The notes beneath the pieces were generated by a model. That model saw nothing but the letters and a program-made list of their open reading frames with translations, was not told where the DNA came from and did not search any database. The position numbers and the translations under genes were made by a program. Below, piece by piece: positions 17,352 through 25,665 of a stretch of 64,000 nt of DNA (positions within the stretch are counted from its first letter, which is position 1; each line of letters starts with the position of its first letter). Source of the stretch: Olsenella sp. An293. GTDB lineage: Bacteria; Actinomycetota; Coriobacteriia; Coriobacteriales; Atopobiaceae. Location of the stretch: contig NZ_NFIT01000005.1 of NCBI RefSeq assembly GCF_002159495.1, positions 124,001-188,000 on the forward strand, given 5' to 3'.

Positions 17352-18611
17352 ATGAGACGCCTGCGCCGACTTCTTGCCCCCGCCCTTCTCGCCTGTCTTC
17401 TTCCGCTGGGACTCGCCGGCTGCCAGCAGGCGCTCTCGCTCACGGCAACCGACCTCACCGCCAGCGTCAAGCCCGCCTCGGAGGCCTCGGTCGAGATGGC
17501 CGACGCAACGGTCGCCTACGACTTCGCGCTCGACCTGCTCCGCGAGAGCACGGCCGAGGCACCCTCGAAAAACGCGCTCGTCTCTCCGCTCTCGGTGCTC
17601 CACGCGCTCGCGATGGCGGAGAACGGCGCGGACGGCGAGACGCTCGCGCAGATGGAGCGGACCACCGGCATGAGCGTCGAGGAGCTCACGGACACGCTCC
17701 AGGCCCACCTACAGCTCTCGAGCTCCTATGACGGGCCCCTCTCGCTCGCCAACTCCGTCTGGCTGCGCGACTCCGGCGGCCTGTCCGTGGAGAACGCCTT
17801 CCTCGAGGCGTGCGGCGGCCGTCTTGGCGCGCGGGTCTTCTCGGCACCCTTCGACGACTCCACCGTGACCGACGTCAACGCCTGGATCAGCGAGAAGACC
17901 CATGAGATGATTCCCGAGATGCTGAGCCAGCTCTCGGACCAGACGCAGCTCCTTCTGGTCAACGCGCTCGCGTTCGAGGGCTCGTGGGAGGAGCCCTTCG
18001 ACTCCGCGCTCGTCACGCCGGACACGTTCACCTGCGAGGACGGCACCGAGCAGGACGTGGACATGATGCACTCCACCGAGAGCGCCTATTTCGAGAGCGA
18101 CCTCGCCACCGGCTTTGCCAAGCCCTACGAAGACCACGACTATCGCTTCGTGGGGCTGCTGCCCAACAAGGGGGTCACGGTGGCGGAGCTGCTGGAGAGC
18201 CTCGACGGGGAGGGTCTGGAGCAGCTGCTGACCCCGGCGGAAAACACCGTCGCGCGCATCGGCCTGCCCAAGTTCACGAGCAGCTACGACGTCGAGCTCT
18301 CAGGGGTCCTGAGGTCACTCGGAATGACGGACGCCTTCGACGCGGGGGCCGCGGACTTCTCGCGCATGGGCAGCTCGGACGCCGGACCGCTCTTCATCGG
18401 CGGCGCGCTGCACAAGACGTTCATCGACGTCGACGAGGAGGGCACGCGCGCCGCGGCGGCGACGGTCACCACGATGGACGGCGGCGCCGCCCCTATCGAG
18501 GAGGAGCCCGAGGTCAAGGAGGTTGTCCTGGACCGACCCTTTGTCTACCTCATCGTCGACGCACACACGATGACGCCTGTATTCATCGGCACCTTCATGT
18601 CCGCCGAATGA
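17352..18611 (+). CDS. Serpin, secreted lipoprotein
   Basis: 419 residues. The lipoprotein signal RRLLAPALLACLLPLGLAGC puts Cys24 at the lipid site. The serpin fold follows: NALVSPLSVLHALAMAENGADGET, ANSVWLRD, LLVNALAFEGSWEEPF, PKFTSSYDVELSGVLRSLGM, and the closing DRPFVYLIVD. The hinge of the reactive loop, EEGTRAAAATVTT, has small residues at P14-P8, so the protein should be an inhibitory serpin. Counting from the hinge puts the scissile bond near MDGG-AA, small residues that suggest an elastase-like target; this count is approximate. The loop is followed by an acidic EEEPEVKE stretch. The start at 17352 has GGAGGG before it. The stop codon abuts a palindrome. Confidence 0.92.
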   Translation: MRRLRRLLAPALLACLLPLGLAGCQQALSLTATDLTASVKPASEASVEMADATVAYDFALDLLRESTAEAPSKNALVSPLSVLHALAMAENGADGETLAQMERTTGMSVEELTDTLQAHLQLSSSYDGPLSLANSVWLRDSGGLSVENAFLEACGGRLGARVFSAPFDDSTVTDVNAWISEKTHEMIPEMLSQLSDQTQLLLVNALAFEGSWEEPFDSALVTPDTFTCEDGTEQDVDMMHSTESAYFESDLATGFAKPYEDHDYRFVGLLPNKGVTVAELLESLDGEGLEQLLTPAENTVARIGLPKFTSSYDVELSGVLRSLGMTDAFDAGAADFSRMGSSDAGPLFIGGALHKTFIDVDEEGTRAAAATVTTMDGGAAPIEEEPEVKEVVLDRPFVYLIVDAHTMTPVFIGTFMSAE

Positions 18612-18638
18612 GTCAAAAGGGGACAGTCCCCTTTTGAC
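18612..18638. repeat. Stop-codon palindrome after the serpin
   Basis: A perfect 27-base palindrome: GTCAAAA, GGGGACAGTCCCC, TTTTGAC. It begins at the base after the serpin TGA. Confidence 0.9.
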
Positions 18639-18703
18639 CCATTTTCGTCAGGCGGGAACAATATGCTCCACTCGCGCATGTTAGGGGCGAGGAGGTGAGG
18701 GGC

Positions 18704-19279
18704 ATGACCGCCAAGCAAGTTCAACGCACCGAGAAGTTCATGCGGCACGCGATGGCCGCGCACGGCGGCTCGGTCTATCTCGTCGCCCTCGCGCAGACGC
18801 GCTCCGAGGCCGACGCCCAGGACGTGGCACAGGACGTCTTCTGCCGTCTGCTCACGGACGGCACCGCGTTCACGAGCGACGAGCACCTGAAGGCCTGGCT
18901 CTTGCGCGTGACCGTCAACCGATGCCACGAGCTCTGCCGCACGCCCTGGAGCCGGCGGGTGGAGAGCGCGGGTGACGCGGGCCGCGAGCTGCCGGCGCCG
19001 GGCGCGCCCACCGAGGAAGCCGCCCTCGCGGAGCTGCGCGCCGACCCGGTCTGGCAGGCGCTCCGGGCCCTGCCGGAGAAGCTCCGCGCGGTGGCGATGC
19101 TCCACTACGTGGAGCAGTACTCGACCGAGGAGATCGCCCGCATCGTGGGCAGCCCGCCGGCGACGGTGCGCACGCGCCTGCACCGGGCGCGCAAGCAGAT
19201 GAGAGAGATGCTCGAGTCCCCCGCAATCCCCGCTACAAGCCACGCAAAGGAGGAGAACTATGGACAGGCACACGCTTGA
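18704..19279 (+). CDS. ECF-type RNA polymerase sigma factor
   Basis: 191 residues. Region 2 (about 20-90) shows VYLVALAQTRSEADAQDVAQDVFCRLL, and region 4 (about 125-185) shows LPEKLRAVAMLHYVEQYSTEEIARIVG with the helix-turn-helix PPATVRTRLHRARKQM. Regions 1 and 3 are absent, as in extracytoplasmic-function sigma factors. The frame opens at a GTG (18695), but the ATG at 18704 is preferred since GGAGGTGAGG lies just before it. It overlaps the next gene by 20 bases, a membrane protein that is the likely partner. It lies just downstream of the secreted serpin, so envelope or protease stress is a plausible input; this is inference. Confidence 0.88.
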   Translation: MTAKQVQRTEKFMRHAMAAHGGSVYLVALAQTRSEADAQDVAQDVFCRLLTDGTAFTSDEHLKAWLLRVTVNRCHELCRTPWSRRVESAGDAGRELPAPGAPTEEAALAELRADPVWQALRALPEKLRAVAMLHYVEQYSTEEIARIVGSPPATVRTRLHRARKQMREMLESPAIPATSHAKEENYGQAHA

Positions 19280-20321
19280 GCAGTTCCGCACGCGGGCGCG
19301 CAGGGTCACGCTGCCCGAGGACGTGCGCGAGTCCGTGCTGGACGAGATCAGGGTCGAGAAGGGCGAGCGCGCCCGCGGCCCGCGCAGGCCGCGGCGGCAG
19401 CAGCGGAGCATGACGCGGCGCGCGGCCGTAGGCGCCGGGCTTGCCGTCCTGGGCGGCGCCGCCGCACTTCTCGCCCTCTCCGTGATCGTGCGCCCCGGCG
19501 AAGACGCCCCCGCGGCGGCAGAGGGCAACTGGTTTGCCCTCAAGGCCTACGCCGACGGCATCTCCCAGGGCGAGGGCACCGTCCTGGCCCAGCGCAGCAT
19601 CAGCCTTGCCGGGTCGCTCGGCGGCGGCGATAACTCCGGCTGGTACGCCGCCCACAGCATCGACCTGCGCTGCGAGGGAACCAACATCGACCGCATCGAC
19701 TACGCGCTCGAAGGGGAGTTCGTGAGCCCCGAGGGCCAGCCGGAAGAGGGGTTCACCGGCAGCGCCGTGTGGTTTGACGCACTGTACAGCCGGCCCTATG
19801 AGGTAGGCGAGGGCGAGGCCTATCCCGACCACGGAGGGGCGGGCGCGGGCTTCAGCGTCTCCTACGAGGAGCAGCAGGCCGACGAGGAGAACTTCAACCG
19901 CCAGGTCTGGACGAGCTTTCCGACCGACGACGAGATTCGCGAGGCGCGCGCCGCGAAGGACGCCCTGCCGATCGACGCCGCCTCGCTCGAGGAAGAGGTG
20001 GCACGCTGGCAGGCGCTCAACAGGTTCCGCTTTGTCCTCGAGCGGAGAAGCGCCGACATCTTGGCCCAGACCACGCTCGTGATGGCGGTCACCTTTGCCG
20101 ACGGGAGCGAGCAGGTCAAGCGCTATCGCATCTCCCCGAGCGAAGACTTCGACGAGGCGTATCAGGACTATCTCGATCGCGAGGCGCGCAGCAGCGCGGT
20201 CCTCAGCTACTACCGAGACGTCGAGCCCAAGCCCGAGGAATACCTCGAGGCCCAGGAGGCGGCCGACGGGCTCTATGCCAACTGGCCCAATTTCTACACC
20301 ATCACCGAGGTCACGGAGTAA
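19260..20321 (+). CDS. Membrane-anchored protein coupled to the sigma factor, possible anti-sigma
   Basis: 353 residues. A 55-residue basic cytosolic part (TLEQFRTRARRVTLPEDVRESVLDEI, then GPRRPRRQQRS), one membrane helix at about 57-77, and a 275-residue outer domain rich in acidic and aromatic residues with no family I recognise. The short N-terminal helix pair would be long enough to hold a sigma factor, but no zinc anti-sigma HxxxCxxC motif is present. The ATG lies inside the last codons of the sigma gene after AAAGGAGG, so the pair is translationally coupled. The topology and coupling support a sigma regulator; direct sequence proof is lacking. Confidence 0.65.
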   Translation: MDRHTLEQFRTRARRVTLPEDVRESVLDEIRVEKGERARGPRRPRRQQRSMTRRAAVGAGLAVLGGAAALLALSVIVRPGEDAPAAAEGNWFALKAYADGISQGEGTVLAQRSISLAGSLGGGDNSGWYAAHSIDLRCEGTNIDRIDYALEGEFVSPEGQPEEGFTGSAVWFDALYSRPYEVGEGEAYPDHGGAGAGFSVSYEEQQADEENFNRQVWTSFPTDDEIREARAAKDALPIDAASLEEEVARWQALNRFRFVLERRSADILAQTTLVMAVTFADGSEQVKRYRISPSEDFDEAYQDYLDREARSSAVLSYYRDVEPKPEEYLEAQEAADGLYANWPNFYTITEVTE

Positions 20322-20326
20322 ACGAC

Positions 20327-20367
20327 GCCGCCCCGACGTCCTTCTCGCGAAGGAGCGTCGGGGCGGC
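20327..20367. terminator. Hairpin between convergent genes (sigma partner and malic enzyme)
   Basis: GCCGCCCCGACG (20327-20338) pairs fully with CGTCGGGGCGGC (20356-20367), with a further TCCTTC/GAAGGA stem inside. It begins five bases after the stop of the sigma partner. No T-run, so termination strength is uncertain. Confidence 0.75.
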
Positions 20368-20371
20368 ACAT

Positions 20372-20398
20372 GATACGAAGGGACTGTCCCTTCGTATC
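20372..20398. repeat. Stop-codon palindrome after malic enzyme
   Basis: Perfect 27-base palindrome GATACGAA, GGGACTGTCCC, TTCGTATC. On the minus strand it starts two bases after the malic enzyme TAA. Confidence 0.9.
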
Positions 20399-20400
20399 CT

Positions 20401-21579
20401 TTAGAGGCGGGCGACGCCGCTCTTGCGGGCGGCCTCGGCCACGGCGGCGGCGACGGCGGGCGCCACGCGCTCGTCGAAGGCGCCGGGGATGATGTAGTCG
20501 GCGGCGCGGTGCTCGTCGTCCACGAGGCCCGCAATCGCGTAGGCCGCGGCCTCCATCATGTCGTCGTTGATGTCGGACGCGCGCACGTCGAGGGCGCCGC
20601 GGAAGATGCCCGGGAACGCGAGCACGTTGTTGATCTGGTTGGGGAAGTCGGAGCGGCCCGTGGCGGCCACGGCGGCGCCTGCCGCGAGCGCCTCGTCCGG
20701 CATGATCTCCGGCACGGGGTTGGCGCAGGCAAAGACGATCGGGTCGGCGGCCATCGTGCGAACCATGTCCTGGGTGAGCACGCCCGGGGCGGAAACGCCC
20801 ACGAAGACGTCGGCTCCGCGCACGGCGTCGGCCAGCGTGCCGGTGACGCCCTCGCGGTTGGTCCACGTGGCGATCTCGGCCTTCTCGGGGTTGAGGCCCT
20901 CGCGGCCCTCGTAGATGGCGCCCGTGCGGTCGCAGATGATGACGTCCTTCACGCCCATGCGCTGCATGAGCTTGGCGATGGAGATGCCCGCGGCGCCGGC
21001 GCCGGAGAAGACCACGCGCACGTCGGAGAGCTCGCGGCCGGTGAGGCGGCAGGCGTTGATGAGCGCGGCGCAGGTCACCACGGCGGTGCCGTGCTGGTCG
21101 TCGTGGAAGACGGGGATGTCGCAGGACTCCTTGAGGCGGCGCTCGATCTCGAAGCAGCGCGGCGCGGAGATGTCCTCCAGGTTGATGCCGCCGAAGCTGC
21201 CCGCGATGAGCTCGACGGTGCGGACGATCTCGTCCACGTCCTTGGAGCGCACGCACAGGGGGAACGCGTCCACGTCGGCGAAGGTCTTGAACAGGGCGCA
21301 CTTGCCCTCCATGACCGGCATGCCCGCCTCGGGGCCGATGTCGCCGAGGCCCAGCACCGCGGTGCCGTCCGTGACCACGGCCACCAGGTTGCCGCGGCGC
21401 GTGTAGGTGTAGGAGTCTTCCACGTTCTCGGAGATCTTGAGGCACGGCTCGGCGACGCCCGGCGTGTAGGCCACGGCCAGCTCCTCGGGGCTGGTGATCG
21501 GCGCGCGGGTGATCACCTCGATCTTGCCCTGCCACTCGCGGTGCTTGTCGAGCGCGTACTGCTTGGCGTCCTCGGCCAT
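20401..21579 (-). CDS. Malic enzyme (NAD(P)-dependent malate dehydrogenase, decarboxylating)
   Basis: 392 residues, the length of the short bacterial malic enzymes that convert malate to pyruvate and CO2. Signatures are [46 protein letters not shown], the metal-binding [11 protein letters not shown], and the nucleotide-binding [20 protein letters not shown] versus NADP cannot be decided by eye. The ATG at 21579 is chosen because GGGAG lies before it; an in-frame ATG four codons upstream has a poorer site, and the frame stays open much further. Two 22-23-base direct repeats (21676-21738) lie just upstream of a TACACT -10 box, so it is probably regulated by a DNA-binding activator or repressor. 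Confidence 0.94.
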   Translation of the reverse strand: MAEDAKQYALDKHREWQGKIEVITRAPITSPEELAVAYTPGVAEPCLKISENVEDSYTYTRRGNLVAVVTDGTAVLGLGDIGPEAGMPVMEGKCALFKTFADVDAFPLCVRSKDVDEIVRTVELIAGSFGGINLEDISAPRCFEIERRLKESCDIPVFHDDQHGTAVVTCAALINACRLTGRELSDVRVVFSGAGAAGISIAKLMQRMGVKDVIICDRTGAIYEGREGLNPEKAEIATWTNREGVTGTLADAVRGADVFVGVSAPGVLTQDMVRTMAADPIVFACANPVPEIMPDEALAAGAAVAATGRSDFPNQINNVLAFPGIFRGALDVRASDINDDMMEAAAYAIAGLVDDEHRAADYIIPGAFDERVAPAVAAAVAEAARKSGVARL

Positions 21580-21642
21580 GGAAACTCCCATCTCACGGGG
21601 CCGGTCGTGCGCCGGCCGTCTTGGCGATAAGAACCACGTGCA

Positions 21643-21648
21643 AGTGTA
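21643..21648 (-). promoter_or_regulatory. Probable -10 box of malic enzyme
   Basis: TACACT on the minus strand, 63 bases before the ATG. The -35 position is GC-rich and does not match, consistent with need for an activator. Confidence 0.45.
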
Positions 21649-21675
21649 GCCATTTTGGCCCGCAAGGCGGCGGCT

Positions 21676-21738
21676 CGCGACAATTCGGACAGGTCCGTAA
21701 CGGATGGGACGCTCACCGCGACGATTTGGACGGTCCGT
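21676..21738 (-). promoter_or_regulatory. Paired direct repeats upstream of malic enzyme, likely operators
   Basis: Two copies on the minus strand: ACGGACCTGTCC then GAATTGTCGCG (21676-21698), and ACGGACCGTCC then AAATCGTCGCG (21717-21738). The starts are 41 bases apart, about four helical turns, and lie directly upstream of the -10 box. Confidence 0.6.
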
Positions 21739-21742
21739 GTGG

Positions 21743-22258
21743 TCACGCCAGCGCGATCGCGCCGAGCCAGCCCCAGCGCGGCTCGGACGCCACGCCGTAC
21801 GCGGAGAGCCACGGCTCGAGCGGCACGCGGCGCACGCTGCCGCCCGCGCAGTCCATGACCGCGCCGTCGCCGACATAGAGCCCCACGTGGCCATGGTCCC
21901 AGCCGCCCGCCCCGTACGGGTCGCGGCCCGTGGCGCAGATCATTCCCACGAGCAGGTCGCGCGTGTCCGTAAGGTGGCAAAAGCCCTCGTAGAGCTCGCG
22001 CGCGTCACCGCTCACGTAGCCCATGCCCAGTCGCGAGAACGCGCGCTCCACCCATGCCGCGCAGAGCCCCTCCCCCATGGGCGCCGTCCCGTACGCGCAC
22101 TCTACGAGCCGCCGCTGCAGCGCCCCGGCGTCCATGAGCGCCTGTGGGTCTTTGCCCGCCGGCACCTCTCGCCATGCGGGCTCGCCAAAGATCGTGGTCC
22201 GCCCGTCTTCCGCAAGCAGTCCGCGCGCGGCCAGCGCCGCCAGAAGCCGTTTTCTCAC
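21743..22258 (-). CDS. NlpC/P60- or CHAP-like cysteine peptidase domain protein, no signal peptide
   Basis: 171 residues. GEGLCAAWVERAFSRLG looks like the nucleophile Cys helix, and DHGHVGLYVGDGAVMDCAGG supplies the His and the strands around it, as in NlpC/P60 and CHAP peptidoglycan peptidases. No signal peptide, membrane helix or wall-binding domain is visible, so export would need another route, or the protein acts inside. The N-terminal 40 residues (RKRLLAALAARGLLAEDG) are unassigned. The start is GTG at 22258 with GGGGAGG before it. It is divergent from galE. The fold is likely; substrate and location are open. Confidence 0.65.
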   Translation of the reverse strand: MRKRLLAALAARGLLAEDGRTTIFGEPAWREVPAGKDPQALMDAGALQRRLVECAYGTAPMGEGLCAAWVERAFSRLGMGYVSGDARELYEGFCHLTDTRDLLVGMICATGRDPYGAGGWDHGHVGLYVGDGAVMDCAGGSVRRVPLEPWLSAYGVASEPRWGWLGAIALA

Positions 22259-22278
22259 CGCGCCTCCCCGATGGGCCC

Positions 22279-22295
22279 AAGGGGTCTGTCCCCTT
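22279..22295. repeat. Degenerate member of the GGGAC-GTCCC palindrome family
   Basis: AAGGGG, TCTGT, CCCCTT, imperfect in the centre, between the P60-like gene and galE. Unlike the others it lies upstream of both neighbours. Confidence 0.55.
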
Positions 22296-22323
22296 TTGAC
22301 TCTACGGCAGCGGACGGCCGACG

Positions 22324-22329
22324 TATACT
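22324..22329 (+). promoter_or_regulatory. Probable -10 box of galE
   Basis: TATACT 53 bases before the galE ATG; no -35 match at 17-bp spacing. Confidence 0.4.
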
Positions 22330-22381
22330 TGAAAGTTAGGGGGAAAGACCGTTAGGAAGAGTCAGCAACGAAAGGACTTCC

Positions 22382-23437
22382 ATGAGCGAGAAGATCGCGC
22401 CCCAGGACACCCGCGTGCTCGTGACGGGCGGCGCCGGCTTCATCGGCAGCCACACCGTCGTCGAGCTTCTCACACGCGGCTATCAGGTCGTCATTGTCGA
22501 TGACCTCTCCAACTCCTCCCCCAAGGTCTGCGACCGCATCAAGACCATCGTCGGTCCCGAGGCCGCCGCGCGCCTCGCCTTCGTGGAGGCCAACGTCAAC
22601 GACCGCGCCGCCCTCGAGAAGATCTTCGACGAGCACCCCATCGACCGCGTGATCCACTTTGCCGGCTTCAAGGCCGTCGGCGAGTCCGTGAGCAAGCCCA
22701 TCGAGTACTACGCGAACAACATCGGCAGCACGCTCACCCTCGTGGACGTCATGCGCGAGCACAGCTGCAAGTCCATCATCTTCTCCAGCTCCGCCACCGT
22801 CTACGGTGACCCGGACAGCCTGCCGCTCACCGAGCAGAGCCCCAAGAAGCCGGCCACCAACCCCTACGGCTGGACCAAGTGGATGATCGAGCAGATCCTC
22901 ACCGACCTCCACACGGCCGACCCCGAGTGGGACGTCGTGCTGCTCCGTTACTTCAACCCCATCGGCGCCCATCCCTCGGGCCTCATGGGCGAGGATCCCA
23001 AGGGCATCCCCAACAACCTCGTGCCCTACGTCGCGCAGACCGCCATCGGGAAGCGCGACGCCGTGCATGTCTTTGGCAACGACTACGACACGCCCGACGG
23101 CACCGGCGTGCGCGACTACATCCACGTCTGCGACCTCGCGTCCGGCCACGCCGCGGCGCTCGCCTGGATGAACGGCCGCACGGGCGTGGAGATCTTCAAC
23201 CTCGGCACCGGCACGGGCACCTCGGTGCTTCAGATCATCGAGGCCTTCTCCGCAGCCTGCGGGCACCAGATCCCCTACGTCATCGAGCCGCGTCGCCCCG
23301 GCGACGTCACCGCAAACTACGCCGACTGCACCAAGGCGCGCGAGGAGATGGGCTGGGAGGCCAAGTTCAACATCGAGGACATGTGCCGCGACTCCTGGAA
23401 CTGGCAGTCCAACAACCCCAACGGCTACGAGGGCTAG
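22382..23437 (+). CDS. galE: UDP-glucose 4-epimerase
   Basis: 351 residues, an extended short-chain dehydrogenase. NAD-binding VLVTGGAGFIGSHTVVELL, the FAGFKAVGESVSKPIEYYANN segment, a catalytic SSSATVYG Ser, and the YGWTK Tyr-Lys pair are all clear; PVALLRYFNPIGAHPSG-type sequence (LLRYFNPIGAHPSG) follows. It interconverts UDP-Glc and UDP-Gal in the cytosol for the Leloir pathway and surface glycans. The other Leloir genes are not adjacent. AAGGA lies before the ATG. A polyprenyl synthase starts 11 bases after its stop, suggesting one transcript. Confidence 0.95.
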   Translation: MSEKIAPQDTRVLVTGGAGFIGSHTVVELLTRGYQVVIVDDLSNSSPKVCDRIKTIVGPEAAARLAFVEANVNDRAALEKIFDEHPIDRVIHFAGFKAVGESVSKPIEYYANNIGSTLTLVDVMREHSCKSIIFSSSATVYGDPDSLPLTEQSPKKPATNPYGWTKWMIEQILTDLHTADPEWDVVLLRYFNPIGAHPSGLMGEDPKGIPNNLVPYVAQTAIGKRDAVHVFGNDYDTPDGTGVRDYIHVCDLASGHAAALAWMNGRTGVEIFNLGTGTGTSVLQIIEAFSAACGHQIPYVIEPRRPGDVTANYADCTKAREEMGWEAKFNIEDMCRDSWNWQSNNPNGYEG

Positions 23438-23448
23438 GCGATAAGACC

Positions 23449-24492
23449 ATGGGAGAGCGTTTCGTCGCGTATCTGAAGGACCGCCTGCCCCTCGTCGAGG
23501 GGGCGCTCGCCGATGCCGCCGCCACGCCGCTCACGGACGGCGCGTCTGCCGCGGACCTGAGTCGATACCTCTACGAGCCGCTCTCCCGCTTCACCGCCTC
23601 GGGCGGCAAGCGCGTGCGCCCCGTGCTCGCGCTGCTCGGCGCCGAGGCCGTCGGCGGCGACGCGCGCGACGCGCTCTCGTGCGCCGTCGCCGTCGAGCTC
23701 TTCCAGAGCGCGGCCCTCATCCACGACGACATCGCGGACGAGGGCGAGCTGCGCCGCGGCGAGCCGTGCCTGCATCGTGTCGAGGGCGAGGGCCTGGCGA
23801 TAAACGCGGGCGACCTCGCCCTCACGCGCGTCTTCGAGGTGGTGCTCGGCGACGAACGCCTCGACGTCGAGCGCAAGGTCCGCGTGCTCTCCGAGCTCGC
23901 CCGCATGGAGCGGCACACCCTCGAGGGCCAGGCCCTCGACCTGGGATGGGTGCGCGACCGCCGGTGGGACCTCTCCACCGAGGACTATCTCTACATGGTG
24001 CGCAGCAAGACCGCCTGGTACTCCGCCGCCATCCCGCTCTACGTGGGTGCCCTCGCCGCGGGCGGCACGAGAAGCGCCGCCGACGGCCTGCTCGAGGTGG
24101 GCCTCACGGCGGGCGTGGCCTTCCAACTGCAGGACGACCTGCTCAACCTCGTGGGCGACGGCGAGGCCCAGGGCAAGGACTTCCGCTCGGACGTCACCGA
24201 GGGCAAGCGCACGCTCGCCGTCGTCTGGGCGCTCGAGCATCTGGACGAGAGGGACGCGGCCGAGCTCGTCGCCCTTCTCGGCTCCCACGCGACCGACCCC
24301 CGCGAGCTCGAGCGCGCCGTCTGCCTGATCGAGCGCGGCGGCGGCATCGAGAAGTGCCGCGCGCTCGCCCGCGAGCTCGCCGAGGAGGCAAAGGCGCGGG
24401 TCGCGGCCCTCGCCCGGGACGCTCACATCTCGGTTGAGGCTCAAGACCTGCTAATCTCTATGGCAGACTTCTTCGTGGAGCGAGCCCTCTAG
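23449..24492 (+). CDS. Polyprenyl diphosphate synthase (IspA/GGPPS type)
   Basis: 347 residues, all helical. First aspartate-rich motif HDDIADEG, second QDDLLNLVGD, plus GGKRVRPVL for pyrophosphate binding and KTAWYSAAIPLYVG. It condenses isopentenyl diphosphate with an allylic diphosphate; product length (C15 to C35 or more) is set by residues before the first DDxxD (VELFQSAALI), where no very bulky residue is seen at the -5 position, hinting at a longer product. The second motif has Asn where Asp is usual. The ATG at 23449 has little ribosome-binding site (GGCGATAAG), so translation may depend on galE upstream. Confidence 0.9.
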   Translation: MGERFVAYLKDRLPLVEGALADAAATPLTDGASAADLSRYLYEPLSRFTASGGKRVRPVLALLGAEAVGGDARDALSCAVAVELFQSAALIHDDIADEGELRRGEPCLHRVEGEGLAINAGDLALTRVFEVVLGDERLDVERKVRVLSELARMERHTLEGQALDLGWVRDRRWDLSTEDYLYMVRSKTAWYSAAIPLYVGALAAGGTRSAADGLLEVGLTAGVAFQLQDDLLNLVGDGEAQGKDFRSDVTEGKRTLAVVWALEHLDERDAAELVALLGSHATDPRELERAVCLIERGGGIEKCRALARELAEEAKARVAALARDAHISVEAQDLLISMADFFVERAL

Positions 24493-24523
24493 GCTCGTGC
24501 CACGTCAGACGCAAGGAGAGGCA

Positions 24524-25435
24524 ATGGAACCCATTCAGGAAGGCGCGAGGGGCGCCGCGGTCGAGGACATCCAGGACCGTCTTGGCACGCTCGGCTACGC
24601 GATCGACGCCGCCGAGACCGGACAGTCGACCTTTGGCCCGTCCACCGCGACCGCCGTGGCGCGCTTCCGCCTCGACCATGGCCTCTCCCTCGGCAAGGAC
24701 GTCGACACCCCCACGTGGACCACGCTCGTCGACGAGTGCTATCAGCTCGGCGACCGCACCCTCTACCTGCGCCTCCCCAACTTCCATGGCAATGACGTCA
24801 GGCAGCTCCAGGAGCGCCTCAACATCCTCGGCTTCTCCTGCGGCCCGGTCGACGGGACCTATGGGGTGCACACCGAGGCCGCGGTCAAGCTCTTCCAGGA
24901 GAGCATTGGGGTCCTTGCCGACGGCATGGCCTTCCCCGACACCTTTGACGCCATCGAGCGCCTCAAGCACGTCTGGGCCGGCAAGCCCGCCGCCGGACCG
25001 CACCCCCAGGGCGGCATGGGCTTCGCCCGCGCGGCGAGCGTCCTCGAGCTTGCCCACATCTGCATCACGGCGGACGACCCCATCTCACGCAACATCGCGG
25101 GCCGCATCTGGAACCTCGCGCACGCCACCGTGGACGACTGCGCCCTCGATCTGCTCGACTCGCCCGAGGACGCGACGTCCGGGTCGCTGATCGTGCTCTC
25201 GACCGCGCCCTTGCCCGAAAACGTGGCCTCCGGCATCGGCAACGTCCTGCTCGACGACTTCGAGACGCTTCCGCTGCGCCTGCGCACCGCCATCCAGAGC
25301 TCGAGCGCCACGCCTCCCGCCGCGCGCATCGAGGTGCCCGTGGGCACCGGCGCCTTCACCACCGGCGACGCCCAGACCTATGCGGTGCTGCTGCTCGACG
25401 CCATTTGCGCCGCCTTCGAGGGCATCGACCTGTAA
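24524..25435 (+). CDS. Peptidoglycan-binding domain protein without export signal
   Basis: 303 residues. Two PG_binding_1 repeats lie at about 6-70 (GARGAAVEDIQDRLGTLGY ... FGPSTATAVARFR) and 78-145 (GNDVRQLQERLNILGFSCG ... YGVHTEAAVKLFQ). The C-terminal 150 residues (AASVLELAHICITADDPI ... GTGAFTTGDAQTYAVLLLDA) are unassigned and lack the metal-binding residues of an amidase. No signal peptide is present with the ATG at 24524, which has AAGGAG before it, so a cytoplasmic role comparable to the regulator CwlM is possible. That comparison is speculative. The stop codon lies inside a perfect palindrome. Confidence 0.75.
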   Translation: MEPIQEGARGAAVEDIQDRLGTLGYAIDAAETGQSTFGPSTATAVARFRLDHGLSLGKDVDTPTWTTLVDECYQLGDRTLYLRLPNFHGNDVRQLQERLNILGFSCGPVDGTYGVHTEAAVKLFQESIGVLADGMAFPDTFDAIERLKHVWAGKPAAGPHPQGGMGFARAASVLELAHICITADDPISRNIAGRIWNLAHATVDDCALDLLDSPEDATSGSLIVLSTAPLPENVASGIGNVLLDDFETLPLRLRTAIQSSSATPPAARIEVPVGTGAFTTGDAQTYAVLLLDAICAAFEGIDL

Positions 25436-25460
25436 GTTGGGGACAGTCCCCAACTTACAG
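25430..25460. repeat. Stop-codon palindrome after the peptidoglycan-binding gene
   Basis: Perfect 31-base palindrome: CTG, TAAG, TTGGGGACAGTCCCCAA, CTTA, CAG. The gene's last codon and its TAA form the left arm. Confidence 0.9.
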
Positions 25461-25505
25461 AGTCCCGCCGTCTCGTCACCCGCCGGCGAGGTCCTTCTCG
25501 TTTCC

Positions 25506-25514
25506 TGATACAAT
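25506..25514 (+). promoter_or_regulatory. Extended -10 promoter of tRNA-Gln
   Basis: TGA plus TACAAT (25509-25514), 15 bases before the mature tRNA. Confidence 0.5.
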
Positions 25515-25529
25515 CTCAGGCGGCGGCAC

Positions 25530-25604
25530 AGGGGTATCGTCCAATGGTTAGGACAGTGGTTTTTGGTGCCATCAATGTGGGTTCGAATCCTACTACCCCT
25601 GCCA
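25530..25604 (+). tRNA. tRNA-Gln (anticodon UUG)
   Basis: Full cloverleaf: acceptor AGGGGTA/TACCCCT, D-arm GTCC-AATGGTTA-GGAC, anticodon loop TTTTGGT (anticodon TTG), T-arm GTGGG-TTCGAAT-CCTAC, discriminator G and encoded CCA. It sits alone, 61 bases before glmU. Confidence 0.96.
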
Positions 25605-25665
25605 GCCGTCGCCTTGGCGTTATCATGTTTCTGTAAAGGGACACACGTCGCTTGGAGGCTCATCC

